Assembly (NCBI RefSeq): GCF_000568255.1
Contig: NZ_KK037166.1
Location: forward strand, 9,416,119-9,480,118
DNA: 64,000 bases
Reading direction: 5' to 3'
DNA from: Kutzneria sp. 744
GTDB taxonomy: Bacteria > Actinomycetota > Actinomycetes > Mycobacteriales > Pseudonocardiaceae
The notes below the pieces were generated by a model. The model worked only from the letters and a program-made list of their open reading frames with translations, was not told the origin of the DNA and did no database searches. Made by a program: the position numbers and the translations under genes. Position 1 is the first letter of the stretch, and each line of letters starts with the position of its first letter. Of this stretch, positions 7,361 to 17,136 are shown in pieces.

Positions 7361-9082
7361 TCAGGTCGTCGTGGGGCCGGGGTCGGTGGTTGAGGCGATG
7401 ACCGACGTCGTGGTGTCGGCGGGGGCCGAGGTGACGATCGTGGCGGGGGGCGTGTCGTCGGGCGGCGGGTTGTTGCGCGGCGCGGCGGCGCTGGTCGACG
7501 GCGGCGGCGTGTCCACGGTGGTGGTGGTCGGCGGCGGGGCGTCCGAGGAGGACGTGCTGTCGTCCGGGGGAGGTCCGATCATCGGCGCACCGGCCCGGTC
7601 CTGGACGCTGGTGTCCGAGGCGGGGGAGGTGGTCGGCGCCGCGCCGGAGGTGCTGGTGGCGTTGCTGCCGGAGGTCTTGGACGTCGACGTGCTGTGAGTG
7701 GTCGTCTTGGACGGCTTGTGCGCGGCGGCGTTCGTGCCGCTGGCGCCGCCGGCGGGCGGCTGGGCGACGGACGGCGTGGTGCCGGGGGTCGCGGCCTGCG
7801 CCGGGGCGCCGGGGTCGGCGGTCTGGGCGCTGTACACCAAGGCGCTGCTGGCCATCGCGACCAGAGCCAACCCGGCGGCGCCGGCGAACATCCGGGGCCG
7901 GACGAACCGCGACGGCCGGGGTGCCGGAGTGACCAGGTGCAGCGGGATCTCGGGTTCGGTCGGCCGAGCCGGCGGCGCGGTCATCGCGACGATCGCCGGC
8001 ACGGGCTCGACGACGTTGTCCAGCGACGCCGACAACACGGCCCCGATGGCGACGGTGGCCTTGGGATCGGCGTCGACGGCCACGGGACGCCCCAACCCGG
8101 CCGACAGCAGCTCGGTGACCAGCGGAATCCGCGACGAACCGCCGACGAGCAGCACCGCCGCCAGGTCGGCTTCGGTCAGGCCGGCCGAGCGGATGGTCCG
8201 CCGCAGCAGGTCGACGGTCTCCTCCAGCGCGGCCCGGATCATCGCCTCGAACTCGGCCCGGATCAGCCGCGCCTGCCGCTGCCCGGACGGCAGCAGCACG
8301 GGGATCACGGCCTCGGTGTCCAGCGAGAGGGCCTCCTTGGCCTCGGTGATCTCCCGCCGCAGCCGGCCGACCGCGCTCACGGCGAGCGGGTCGTCGGCCG
8401 ACAGGCCGGTCATGAGCTCGGGGAACTGGTTGCGGATCCGCTCGAACAGCAGCTCGTCGAAGTCGACGCCGCCGAGGTGGTCGTCGCCGGCGGGCTCGCC
8501 GAGCAGCTCGAACGAGCCGATGGCGTCCTTGCGCAGCACGGCCGTGTCCACGGTGCCGCCGCCGAGGTCGTAGACGCCGATGGCCGCGCCGGGCGCGAGC
8601 CGCTCGGTCGAGGCGTAGGCGATGGCGGCGGCGGCCGGCTCGCTGAGCAGCAGCGAGTCGCCGAGGCCGTACTCGGCCAGCGCGGTGCCCAGCAGCGCGG
8701 TCTTGTGGCCGCCCCAGCCGGCCGGGTGCGTGATCGAGACTTGCTCGGGTTCGCCGCCCTCTCGTGACCGTACGAGGTCGACGACCCAGCGGGCCAGCCG
8801 CGCGGTCAGCTCGTGGGCGGTGTGCCCGCCGTCGCCGAGCAGCATCGGCGTGACGTCGCCGATCCGCCGCTTGAACTCGCGTGCCACCCCGGACGGATCG
8901 GCCGCGGACCGCCGCTCGGCGGCGTCGCCGACCAGCACGGAGCCGTCGCGGCCGATGTACAGCACCGAGGGCATGCACGTACTTCTGTTACCAAGGGTGA
9001 CCATTTCCGGGGGCCCACCACCTCGGCGTATGGCGGCCGCGGTGAATGTCGTGCCCAGGTCCAATCCCAACAGATAGCCCAC
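7361..9082 (-). CDS. membrane-anchored Hsp70-family protein with long Pro/Thr/Ser tail
   Basis: About 573 residues from GTG 9082. The N-terminal 360 residues are an Hsp70/actin-fold ATPase: GLDLGTTFTAAAI (phosphate 1), GVYDLGGGTVDTAVL (phosphate 2), and VLLVGGSSRIPLV (adenosine motif). The SEPAAAAIAYA connect motif is also present. There is no peptide-binding DnaK domain. Instead a linker leads to one hydrophobic helix (AGAAGLALVAMASSALVYSA) and about 150 residues of Pro/Thr/Ser/Ala low complexity, probably outside the cell. Divergent from the IniB-like gene with a 182-base shared promoter region. Likely senses or supports envelope structures; the ligand is unknown. Confidence 0.85.
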   Translation of the reverse strand: MGYLLGLDLGTTFTAAAIRRGGGPPEMVTLGNRSTCMPSVLYIGRDGSVLVGDAAERRSAADPSGVAREFKRRIGDVTPMLLGDGGHTAHELTARLARWVVDLVRSREGGEPEQVSITHPAGWGGHKTALLGTALAEYGLGDSLLLSEPAAAAIAYASTERLAPGAAIGVYDLGGGTVDTAVLRKDAIGSFELLGEPAGDDHLGGVDFDELLFERIRNQFPELMTGLSADDPLAVSAVGRLRREITEAKEALSLDTEAVIPVLLPSGQRQARLIRAEFEAMIRAALEETVDLLRRTIRSAGLTEADLAAVLLVGGSSRIPLVTELLSAGLGRPVAVDADPKATVAIGAVLSASLDNVVEPVPAIVAMTAPPARPTEPEIPLHLVTPAPRPSRFVRPRMFAGAAGLALVAMASSALVYSAQTADPGAPAQAATPGTTPSVAQPPAGGASGTNAAAHKPSKTTTHSTSTSKTSGSNATSTSGAAPTTSPASDTSVQDRAGAPMIGPPPDDSTSSSDAPPPTTTTVDTPPPSTSAAAPRNNPPPDDTPPATIVTSAPADTTTSVIASTTDPGPTTT

Positions 9083-9264
9083 GGGAGACTCATCGCGACA
9101 CTCTGGGTGGTCATTAGCGCCGAAAACCCCCAATAATCCCCCAATCGACCCCCGTATCCGATCCCCCAACACCGGGGAAACGAGACGGGGGCCGCCACCC
9201 GATGCCCCCACGGCTGATCGCTACCTAGCGTCATGGCAACTCGCCGACCGAGGAGGAGATTCCC

Positions 9265-10320
9265 ATGGCGACCGGAATCAGCTTGCTGGACTTCATCATG
9301 GAGCTGCTGGGCGACCAGAGCGCCCGCGACCATTTCGAGTCCAACCCGCAGCAGGTGCTCAACGACCACGGCTTCAACCACCTGTGCGCCGCCGACGTGC
9401 ACGACGCGATGCCCCTGGTCATCGACGCCGCGCAGTCGTTCGACAGAACCTACGACGCCGGCGGCCCGAGCCACGTGGTGACCCCGCCGCCGCCCCCGCC
9501 GGTGCACGGTGGCGGCGGCATGGAGCACGCCATCGAGCAGATCCGCTACATCACGCAGAACTACTCGTACTCGGTGGACAGCCACAACACCGTGGTCGAC
9601 AACTCGGTGAACCAGAACGTGTGGGCCCGCGACGTCTTCCAGAGCTTCGACAACCACTCCGTGGTCACCACGGGCGACCACAACGTCGTCGGCAACGGCA
9701 ACGAGGTGCAGAACGGCGACCTGACGGCCGACCACGGCGGCGCGGTGGCCGTGGGAGGTAGCGCCACGGGCTCCAACGACGACAACTCCACTGACGTGCA
9801 CGCCTACGGCAGCGGCGACGTGGCCACGGCGACCAACGGCAGCAGCCTGAGCCAGACCGACTCGCACAACACGACCGACAGCCACAACAGCACCGACAGC
9901 CACAACGACTCGCACAACAACACCGCGGTCGGGTCGGGCAACGACTCGCACGACAACACGGCCGTCGGCTCCGGGAACGACTCGCACGACAACACGGCGA
10001 TCGGCTCCGGCAACGACTCGCACGACGACTCGCACGACAACACGGCCGTCGGCTCCGGGAACGACTCGCACGACAACACCGCGGTCGACTCCGGCAACGA
10101 CTCGCACGACGACTCCCACGACGACGTCAACACGGCGATCGGCTCCGGGAACGACTCGCACGACGACATCGCCTCCGACAACAACACGGCCATCGGCTCG
10201 GGCAACGACTCGCACGACCACAGCCTGACCGAGCTGGACTCGCACAACGACACGGATGTCGCGTCGAACAACGACATCGCCTCCAACAACGAGGTCGACC
10301 ACAACCTCATCCACATCTGA
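9265..10320 (+). CDS. iniB: IniB-like protein with N-terminal IniB domain and Asn/Asp/Ser/His-rich repeats
   Basis: 351 residues, ATG with GAGGAGGAG upstream. Residues 1-60 (ISLLDFIMELLGDQSARDHFESNP...LNDHGF) match the IniB N-terminal domain. In mycobacterial IniB this domain precedes a glycine-rich region; here it is followed by a Pro-rich linker, a hydrophilic region (DHNVVGNGNEVQNGD) and seven SGNDSHD units. No signal peptide or membrane helix. It leads a tight cluster with two dynamin-family GTPases, 15 bases ahead of the first. In mycobacteria iniBAC is induced by cell-wall inhibitors, and its dynamin member IniA remodels membranes. A similar envelope-stress role is inferred here. Symbol given by domain and context. 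Confidence 0.85.
   Translation: MATGISLLDFIMELLGDQSARDHFESNPQQVLNDHGFNHLCAADVHDAMPLVIDAAQSFDRTYDAGGPSHVVTPPPPPPVHGGGGMEHAIEQIRYITQNYSYSVDSHNTVVDNSVNQNVWARDVFQSFDNHSVVTTGDHNVVGNGNEVQNGDLTADHGGAVAVGGSATGSNDDNSTDVHAYGSGDVATATNGSSLSQTDSHNTTDSHNSTDSHNDSHNNTAVGSGNDSHDNTAVGSGNDSHDNTAIGSGNDSHDDSHDNTAVGSGNDSHDNTAVDSGNDSHDDSHDDVNTAIGSGNDSHDDIASDNNTAIGSGNDSHDHSLTELDSHNDTDVASNNDIASNNEVDHNLIHI
9931..10221 (+). repeat. in-frame tandem repeat encoding seven SGNDSHD units
   Basis: Degenerate repeats of 24-42 bases around GGCAACGACTCGCACGAC encode SGNDSHD followed by NTAV/NTAI or DSHD. The units differ only in a few bases and spacer length, so copy number probably varies between strains. Confidence 0.85.
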
Positions 10321-10335
10321 TCGGGAGCCGCCACC

Positions 10336-12105
10336 ATGCCGCCGACCGCCGCCGAGCTGCTTGACCTCGCGATCAGGGCCACCGCGGCCTACCGCAGGGA
10401 AGATCTCGGCGAGCGGTTGGCGGTGGCGCGCCGCCGCCTGCTCGACCCGGAGGTCCGGGTCCTGGTGGTCGGCGAGTTCAAGCAGGGCAAGAGCTTGCTG
10501 GTCAACTCCCTGGTGGACGCCCCGGTGTGCCCGGTCGACGACGACCTGGCCACGGCGGTGCCCACGCTGGTCCGCTACGCCCCGGAGCCGTCGGTGGTGC
10601 TGGTCGGCGACGACGAGCACCAGCGGCGTCAGGTGCCGATCGACCAGCTCGCCCAGCACGTCTCGGAAGCGGGGAACCCCGGCAACCGCGAGCGACTGCG
10701 CTACGCGGAGGTCGGGTTCCCCGCACCGTGCTGTCCGGCGGCCTCTGCCTGGTCGACACGCCGGGAGTGGGCGGCCTCGACTCGGCCCACGGCGCCAGCA
10801 CCATGGCCGTGCTGCCCACCGCCGACGCCGTGATCCTGGTGTCCGACGCGGCCCAGGAGTACACCGGGCCGGAGCTGGACTTCCTGCGGCAGGCCATGAA
10901 GATGTGCCCGACTGTCCTGTGTGTACTGACGAAGACGGACCTCTACCCGCAGTGGCGGCGGATCGCCGAGCTGAACCGGGGGCATCTCGCCGCCGCCGAC
11001 GTGGACGCCGATCTGATCCCCGTCTCGTCCACCTTGCGGCAGCACGCCATCCGGGCCCAGGACGCGCAGCTGAACGACGAGTCCGGCTTCCCCGAGCTGA
11101 TCCACCGGCTGCGCCACGACATTCTCGCCCAGGCGGCGGCACTCGCCGATCGTTCGGTGGCCAACGACGTGCTGTCGGTGACCACCCAGCTGTCGGCGTC
11201 GATGCAGGCCGAGCTGGCCGCGTACCGGGATCCCAACCACGCCGAGGATCTCATCGCCGAGCTGACCCGGGCCCGCGGCCGTGTCGACGCGTTGAAGGAG
11301 CGTTCCGCGCGCTGGCAGCAGACCCTCAACGACGGCGTCAGCGACCTGATCGCCGACATCGACTACGACCTGCGCGACCGCATGCGACATCTGTTGCGGG
11401 AGGCCGAGGAGGAGCTGGAGACCGTCGATCCGGCCACTGTGGACGAAGAGTTCACGCTGTGGCTGCACCAGCGGGGTGCGGCCGCGGCGTCGGCCAACTT
11501 CGTGTGGACGCACCAGCGGGCGCAGTGGCTGGCCCGGCAGGTGACCGAAGCACTTCGGCGACGCCGGCGAAACAGGCCCTGCCCGACTGAGCTTCCACGC
11601 CCCGACCGCGTCCAGCAGCTTCGAGATGCCGGTCGGCGAGCGCTTCGGCATCGGCCAGAAGGTGATCACCGGCATGCGCGGCGGCTACGGCGGCACGATC
11701 ATGATCGGCATGCTGAGCACGGTCGCCGGCCTCACCCTGCTCAACCCGGTGTCGGTGGCGGCCGGCCTTTTGCTGGGCCGCAAGACCGTGAAGGACGAGC
11801 GCAAACGCATGCTGCAACGACGCCAGAGCGAGGCCAAGTCGGCGGCCCGGAGATTCGTCGACGACCTGATCTTCCAGGTGGGCAAGGAATCCCGCGACCT
11901 GCTGCGTGAACTCCAGCGGACGCTGCGGGACCACTTCACCGCCCACGCGCAGGAGCTGTCCCGGTCGGTGCAGGAGGCGCTGAGCGCGGCCCAGCAGGCC
12001 TTGAAGGCCGATTCCGGCAGCCGGGACGGGCGGATCAAGGACGTCACGGCGGAGCTGTCCCGGGTCGACCACCTGGCGGGCCTGGCCCTGGAGCTGGCCC
12101 GATGA
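10336..12105 (+). pseudogene. iniA: dynamin-family GTPase (IniA-like), frame interrupted by two 1-base shifts
   Basis: Three overlapping frames make one dynamin-like protein of about 590 residues. The first gives the P-loop GEFKQGKS (46-53). After a missing base near 10713 the frame moves, giving DTPGVGG (G3) and LTKTD (G4) plus the helical middle domain. Near 11554 an extra T returns it to the original frame. That last part has the hydrophobic paddle-like segment GTIMIGMLSTVAGLTLLNPV and a long coiled helix. The -1/+1 pair restores the frame, but each shift alone brings early stops. Starts 15 bases after iniB; overlaps the next GTPase by ATGA. Intactness should be judged from the reads. Confidence 0.8.
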
Positions 12106-13541
12106 GCCGGCTGGGCGGGCAGGTTCGCACCCTTCTTCGGGACGCTGTCGAGGTTTTCCGGGAGACACCGGAGATCGCGCAGTCGCTCCGTGAGCACCTG
12201 GACCGGCTGGACGGGCCGCTGCGGGTGGCGATCGCCGGCCAGGTCAAGGCGGGCAAGTCGACGCTGCTCAACGCGTTGGTGGGGGAGCGGCTGGCGCCGA
12301 CGGACGCGGGGGAGTGCACCCGCATCGTCACCTGGTACCGGCAGGGGCACCGGCCCCGGGTCTGCGCGCATCCGCTGGGCGGCGGCCCGAGGCAGCTGCG
12401 CATCGACCGCGAGGACGGGGCCCTGCGCATCGACCTGGAGGGCCTCAATCCCGCCCACGTCGAGCGGCTGGTGGTGGACTGGCCGTCACGCGGGCTGTCG
12501 GACACCATCCTCATCGACACGCCCGGCATCGCCTCGCTGTCGACGGACGTTTCCGCGCGCGCCAACGGTTTTCTCGTTCCGGACGACGAGCCCAGCGAGG
12601 CCGACGCGGTCGTCTACCTGATGCGGCACCTGCACAGTGCGGACCTGCGTCTGCTGGAGTCCTTCCACGACAACGGAATCGCCCGGGCCAACCCGGTGAA
12701 CACGATCGCCGTGCTGTCCAGAGCGGACGAGATCGGTGTCGGCCGGGTGGACGCCCTGATGTCGGCCAGCAAGATCGCCCGCCGCTACCGGTCCGATCCG
12801 CGCCTGCGACGCCTCTGCCAAGGCGTCGTGCCGGTGGCCGGGCTGCTGGCCGAGACCGCGCGATCGTTGCACCAGCAGGAATTCGACGCGCTGGCCCGGA
12901 TCGCCGCGACGCCGCGGGCCGAGGTCGAGTCGGCGCTGCTGTCGGCCGACCGGTTCATCCAGTACACGGACGGTTTCGCGCTGCTGGAACGGTTCGGGCT
13001 GTTCGGCGTGCGGCTGTCGCTGGCACTGATCCGCCAGGGCTTCAACGATCCCGGGCATCTCGCCGCCGAGCTCACCCGGCGCAGCGGCATCGACGAGCTG
13101 CGGGCGGTGTTCGCCGCCCAGTTCACGCAGCGCCGCGACCTGCTCAAGTCCCGCTCCGCCCTGCTGGCGGTGGATGCCTTGCTGCGCAAGGACTCCCGTC
13201 CGGGTACCGAAATCCTGCGAGACGAGGTCGAGCGGATCCTGGCCGGCGCGCACGAGTTCACCGAGCTCCGCGTCCTCGGCGCACTGCGTTCCGGCGTGAC
13301 CGACCTCAGCGATCACGCCATGGATGAGGCCGAGCGGCTGCTCGGGGCCGGCGGCGCGCAGGCCTGGTCCCGCCTGGGCCTGGCCCCGAACGTGAACGAG
13401 GACGACCAACGGGCCGCGGTCCTCGACGCCTTGGCCCGCTGGCAGCGCCAGGCCGAGAACCCGTTGTCACGCAAGGCGACCGTGGACGTGGCCCGGGTCG
13501 TCGTCCGCACCTGCGAGGGCATGGCCGCCGAGTTGTCGTGA
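12102..13541 (+). CDS. iniC: dynamin-family GTPase (IniC-like)
   Basis: 479 residues. GTPase motifs: G1 GQVKAGKS at 46-53, a threonine/cysteine-rich switch (GECTRIV) near 71, G3 DTPGIAS near 137, and G4 SRADEIG near 205. The remainder is helical, without clear membrane segments, which fits the shorter IniC partner better than IniA. The start overlaps the stop of the preceding dynamin gene (ATGA), so the two GTPases are translationally coupled and probably act as a pair at the membrane. Intact, unlike its partner. The symbol is based on domain type and order after an IniB-like gene. Confidence 0.85.
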   Translation: MSRLGGQVRTLLRDAVEVFRETPEIAQSLREHLDRLDGPLRVAIAGQVKAGKSTLLNALVGERLAPTDAGECTRIVTWYRQGHRPRVCAHPLGGGPRQLRIDREDGALRIDLEGLNPAHVERLVVDWPSRGLSDTILIDTPGIASLSTDVSARANGFLVPDDEPSEADAVVYLMRHLHSADLRLLESFHDNGIARANPVNTIAVLSRADEIGVGRVDALMSASKIARRYRSDPRLRRLCQGVVPVAGLLAETARSLHQQEFDALARIAATPRAEVESALLSADRFIQYTDGFALLERFGLFGVRLSLALIRQGFNDPGHLAAELTRRSGIDELRAVFAAQFTQRRDLLKSRSALLAVDALLRKDSRPGTEILRDEVERILAGAHEFTELRVLGALRSGVTDLSDHAMDEAERLLGAGGAQAWSRLGLAPNVNEDDQRAAVLDALARWQRQAENPLSRKATVDVARVVVRTCEGMAAELS

Positions 13542-13581
13542 CCACTGCGGCGAAAGCCCGCACACGGCCGACCGTCCCAGC

Positions 13582-13587
13582 TAGCAT
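13582..13587 (+). promoter_or_regulatory. -10 hexamer of a likely leaderless promoter
   Basis: TAGCAT lies exactly 6 bases before the ATG at 13594, and there is no Shine-Dalgarno sequence. Confidence 0.5.
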
Positions 13588-13593
13588 GCCGCC

Positions 13594-14670
13594 ATGCAGA
13601 TGGGGGTTTTCCGCCGCTTGGCGGCAATCGGGGCTGTCGTCCTGTTCGTGCTCGCCTCGACGACCGGCGTGGCCCAGGCGGCGGCATCGCCGCTGGGCAA
13701 GCAGAACTGGGTGGTGAGCCTGGCGTCCTTCACACCGTCGGCCGACCACACCAACTCGATGCGCCTGGGCTACCTGGTGTTCGACCCGGCCAGCAAGTTC
13801 GTCAAGCACGACTTCTGGCTGTGGAAACAGCAGGACTATCCGATCCCGGTGAACAGCGGCGACGTCTACTACTGCGGCCAGTGGCATCCCGGCACCAACC
13901 CGAAGAACAACTGCGCCATCCGCACCGGCGCGGGCTTCACCGGCGAGCCCAACGGCCACTACACCGGCACCTACGCCTACGACGCCACGGCCGGCCAGGT
14001 CATCGTGACCTGGACCGACAGCACGGTCAACGGCGTGTCGGGGAAGATCGACTTAGGCGAGACCTGGGCCGTCTCCCAGCCCCGAACCGGCCTCGGCCGT
14101 CTCGCCCTGACGGCCAACACCTACGGCCTGACCACCGGCATCGGCTACGGCAGCAACGCCTCCCTGGCGGCCAAGGCCTCCATGACCACCATCCACGGCG
14201 CCGAGCGGCCGTACGTGCTGGAGGGCCAGGGCTGGAACTCCGACCAGGTCGCCACCTGGGCCCGGGGCCACGCCGGCGCGCTCACCGTGGGCCCGACCTG
14301 GAACGCCTGCGACGATGCCTCCTGCCTCGGCTTCGTGCAGTACAACGCCGGCTGCGACGCCAACTCCTGCTGTCCCAAGGACGCCAACCACGACGCCTGC
14401 GTCCAGAAGATCAAGGACACCGGCGACCGGCGGTTCTACTCCATGACCGGCATCCTGGGCGGCCGCCGCGACAGCTACGAGTTCTACTGCGAGTGCCTGG
14501 CCTACGGGAAGTGCTACCTGGCCAACAGCCACGTCCGGCCCATGCTCCAGGTGCTCGACGACGCGGGCGTGTTCCAGGGCTGGGTCGGGGCCGAGGTCAG
14601 CCCGCATGTCGGGGCCGGCGGCCGGCACGCCGAGGCCGACCACTACGCCAGCTTCGCCCTGGTCAGCTAG
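13594..14670 (+). CDS. secreted cysteine-rich protein of unknown function
   Basis: 358 residues with a Sec signal peptide (MQMGVFRRLAAIGAVVLFVL..., cleavage after AQA). The mature part contains many aromatic residues and about ten cysteines, including CDDASC, CDANSCC and YCECLAYGKC, suggesting disulfides outside the cell. Segments such as LGYLVFDPASKFVKHDFWLWKQ and GHYTGTYAYDATAGQVIVTW look like beta-structure. I do not recognise the family. It has its own leaderless-type promoter and sits between the dynamin genes and a convergent LuxR gene, whose stop overlaps its own by a few bases. Confidence 0.75.
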   Translation: MQMGVFRRLAAIGAVVLFVLASTTGVAQAAASPLGKQNWVVSLASFTPSADHTNSMRLGYLVFDPASKFVKHDFWLWKQQDYPIPVNSGDVYYCGQWHPGTNPKNNCAIRTGAGFTGEPNGHYTGTYAYDATAGQVIVTWTDSTVNGVSGKIDLGETWAVSQPRTGLGRLALTANTYGLTTGIGYGSNASLAAKASMTTIHGAERPYVLEGQGWNSDQVATWARGHAGALTVGPTWNACDDASCLGFVQYNAGCDANSCCPKDANHDACVQKIKDTGDRRFYSMTGILGGRRDSYEFYCECLAYGKCYLANSHVRPMLQVLDDAGVFQGWVGAEVSPHVGAGGRHAEADHYASFALVS

Positions 14671-16088
14671 CTCCCGGCCACGAGGGCCCGGAGCCGGACC
14701 AGCAGCTCGCGGCGGGAGTTCGAGCCGAGGCGCTGCCGGATCCGGGCCACGTGGTGCTCCACGGTCTTGGCCGAGATGAACAGGCGTTCCCCGATCTGCT
14801 TGTACGTCATGCCGCCGACCAGCAGCTCCGCCACCTCGATCTCCCGGGCCGACAGCTGCGGCGCGGGCGAGTCCTCGGCGCTGTGCGGGGCCCCGTGCAG
14901 GGCCCGGGCGCAGGTCAGCAGGGTGGTCATCTCCGTGCGGTCGGCGGTGCGGATGGCGGCCTGCCCGGCGAGCCGGGCGCCGTCCCAGCCCAAGCCGACC
15001 GCCCGTAGCTCACGGGCGGCAGCCACCACCGGCTCCACCTGCACGTCTCCGGCCAGCACCCGCAGCCAGGCGCGGGCGCACCCGGCCAGCGCCGCCGCGT
15101 AGCGGGAGGTGCGGGCCATGGTGGACAGCGCGGCAGCGTGCCGTGCCGCCGCGGACGGCGACTCCGCCGCCACAGCGGCCTGCAACGCGAACCAGTGCAG
15201 CGGCACCGACCACAGCGCCGGCCGCCCCAGCCGCTCCAGCAGCCCGTCGGCCTCGGCCAGCCGCGGCGCCAACCACTCGTCCTCATGCAACCGCGCCGCC
15301 GCGACGGCGATCTCGCCCAGCGGCTGCAACACGAACAGGTCCACCGGGTGTGCGATCACGGCGTCACGGGCCCGTGGCCACGCGTCCAACAGTCCGGCCA
15401 GGTCGGAACGCCGCCGGGCCACGCCGATCGTGATCGCCGCCGCGAACAGCTCGTCACGGGGACGGGCGCAGTGCCCCGGCACGTCGGCCGCGGCAAGATC
15501 GCCGCGCTGCAACGAAATCCAGGCCCGGAGCAGGGCATGCCGCATGGAATCGTCGCCGACGGCCGATTCCGCCATGTCCAGCTGCCCCAGGTGCAGGGCG
15601 ATCAGGCAGGCCAGCGCGGCCGGGGTGTCCGGCAGCAACACCTTGCCGGCATGGGGTTCCAGCACCGCCGAGGCCTGCACGAGCTGCGACAGCGCCGCCA
15701 CGGCCGATCCCGTCACCGACTCGCTCAACGCGTGGGCCACAAGGGATTCGACAGTGGACAGCGAAGTGGGCGTCCGCACGGCGTCGTCGAAGGCGGACAG
15801 CTGCTCTCTGGCCTGTGCCAGGTCGCCGATGCCCAACAGCGCCGCGACGGCGAAACCCGAGCGGCCACCGTCCACACTCTCCGCCCACCGGTACAGGGCG
15901 ACGCTGTCGGCCAGCATGCCGCGCTGCGCCAGCACCGCCGCCGCGACCTCCGCGCCGTGCCGGTCCCCGTCGAGGATCGCCCGGTCGGCCAGCAGGGAAG
16001 CGGTGTCCAGGTCACCCTCCAACGCGGCGGCCTCGGCCTGCGCTGACAGCGACCCGGTCTCCACGGCGTCGTCGACCACGTGGGTCAT
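14667..16088 (-). CDS. LuxR-family transcriptional regulator with helical-repeat sensor domain
   Basis: 473 residues. The C-terminal 65 form a LuxR/GerE HTH: LSAREIEVAELLVGGMTYKQIGERLFISAKTVEHHVARIRQRLG. The N-terminal 400 are alanine-rich paired helices like TPR/MalT sensor repeats, with no ATPase P-loop, so it is not a full LAL regulator. GGGAG precedes the ATG at 16088. A MalT-like LuxR regulator controls iniBAC in mycobacteria; being the nearest regulator to the iniBAC-like cluster, this protein is a candidate for the same job, but that is inference from position. Confidence 0.82.
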   Translation of the reverse strand: MTHVVDDAVETGSLSAQAEAAALEGDLDTASLLADRAILDGDRHGAEVAAAVLAQRGMLADSVALYRWAESVDGGRSGFAVAALLGIGDLAQAREQLSAFDDAVRTPTSLSTVESLVAHALSESVTGSAVAALSQLVQASAVLEPHAGKVLLPDTPAALACLIALHLGQLDMAESAVGDDSMRHALLRAWISLQRGDLAAADVPGHCARPRDELFAAAITIGVARRRSDLAGLLDAWPRARDAVIAHPVDLFVLQPLGEIAVAAARLHEDEWLAPRLAEADGLLERLGRPALWSVPLHWFALQAAVAAESPSAAARHAAALSTMARTSRYAAALAGCARAWLRVLAGDVQVEPVVAAARELRAVGLGWDGARLAGQAAIRTADRTEMTTLLTCARALHGAPHSAEDSPAPQLSAREIEVAELLVGGMTYKQIGERLFISAKTVEHHVARIRQRLGSNSRRELLVRLRALVAGS

Positions 16089-16146
16089 CTCGCTCCCGAC
16101 GGTTGTCGTTCGGACCTACGCATAGTCGTACCGCCGGGCGGTTTCG

Positions 16147-17136
16147 TTAGTTCGACTCCAGCAATGCTTTACCCTTTCGGGTGACGGAGTGCCGCACTGC
16201 CTGTCCGTGTCGGCGGCTCACCACGAAGCCCGCGTTGCGCAGCAAAGTGACCTGCTGGCTGGCCGAAGCCAACGACATGCCGATGGTCCCGGCCAGCTCC
16301 GACGTGGACCGCGGCGTGCGCAGCGCGACCAGGATCCGGGCCCGCGTGCGGCCGATGACCTGGGTGAGATGGAACAGCGCGCGCTCCTCGGCCGCCGGGT
16401 CGCGGCGCAGCGGCCGAGCCGGAAACACCAGCATGGGCGGCAGTTCCTCGTCGATCAGCGTGACGGGAGCGCCGACGCAGAAGAACGACGGCACCAGCGT
16501 CACCCCGCGGCCGCCCAGGCGGATCTCGTGCGTGCGGGGATAGTCCGTCTCCAACCACGGCCAGCGCCAGCGAAAAGACGGCCCGAGCCGGGCGAACATG
16601 CCGCCCAGACCGTCGTCCAGCAGCTCACGGACCCGGGATTCGCCGTCGGCGCGGACAATCTCGCCGACCTCGTCCCACACCGGCGCGATCGCCGCGTCGT
16701 AGTAGCGCCGCAACGCGCCGACCAGGTCGGTCATCGGTTCGGTGTGGCCGGCGGCCAGGCCGTGACCGAAGCGGGAGGCCTCGACGCGGCGCAGCCGAGC
16801 CGGACTCATGTCCAGCGCGAGGCGGGATCTCGGCGTAGACCGTATTACGTCGAACGCGCCGTCGATGCCGTCCGATGTGGGCAAGGGCGTCAGGAAGTCG
16901 GGAAAGTTGCCGCGCCGGGGGATCAGCCGCCGCAGCAGCCCGACCGCGTGCGCCGACTCGGCCTCGGACAGTCGAGGTCGGACCTCTCGCCGCCACGCCG
17001 CGTGCCGGTCCGGCTCGCCGCCCGGGGAGAGGTGATGGACGCTCAGCACCAGCTCCCACAGGGGATCGGGCTCGGTCAACACCCTCGTGCGCAGCAGATC
17101 CTCGGCCGTGAAGTGCAGGCGCAGCGTGCCGGTCAT
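16147..17136 (-). CDS. ArsR-type winged-helix transcriptional regulator
   Basis: 329 residues from ATG 17136, preceded by GGGGAGGGGG. The HTH lies at the C-terminal end: TRARILVALRTPRSTSELAGTIGMSLASASQQVTLLRNAGFVVSRR plus a wing, as in ArsR/SmtB proteins. The preceding 250 residues resemble the DUF5937-like N-terminal part found in actinobacterial ArsR regulators, with VGALRRYYDAAIAPVW as a landmark. No metal-binding cysteines in the recognition helix region. Divergent from the 17280 gene through a 143-base gap, which may contain its operator. Confidence 0.8.
   Translation of the reverse strand: MTGTLRLHFTAEDLLRTRVLTEPDPLWELVLSVHHLSPGGEPDRHAAWRREVRPRLSEAESAHAVGLLRRLIPRRGNFPDFLTPLPTSDGIDGAFDVIRSTPRSRLALDMSPARLRRVEASRFGHGLAAGHTEPMTDLVGALRRYYDAAIAPVWDEVGEIVRADGESRVRELLDDGLGGMFARLGPSFRWRWPWLETDYPRTHEIRLGGRGVTLVPSFFCVGAPVTLIDEELPPMLVFPARPLRRDPAAEERALFHLTQVIGRTRARILVALRTPRSTSELAGTIGMSLASASQQVTLLRNAGFVVSRRHGQAVRHSVTRKGKALLESN

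Noticed and set aside
9931-10221. Repeat array resembling CRISPR
   Set aside because: Repeats are in frame, unequal, without unique spacers, and encode SGNDSHD; it is a protein-coding repeat.
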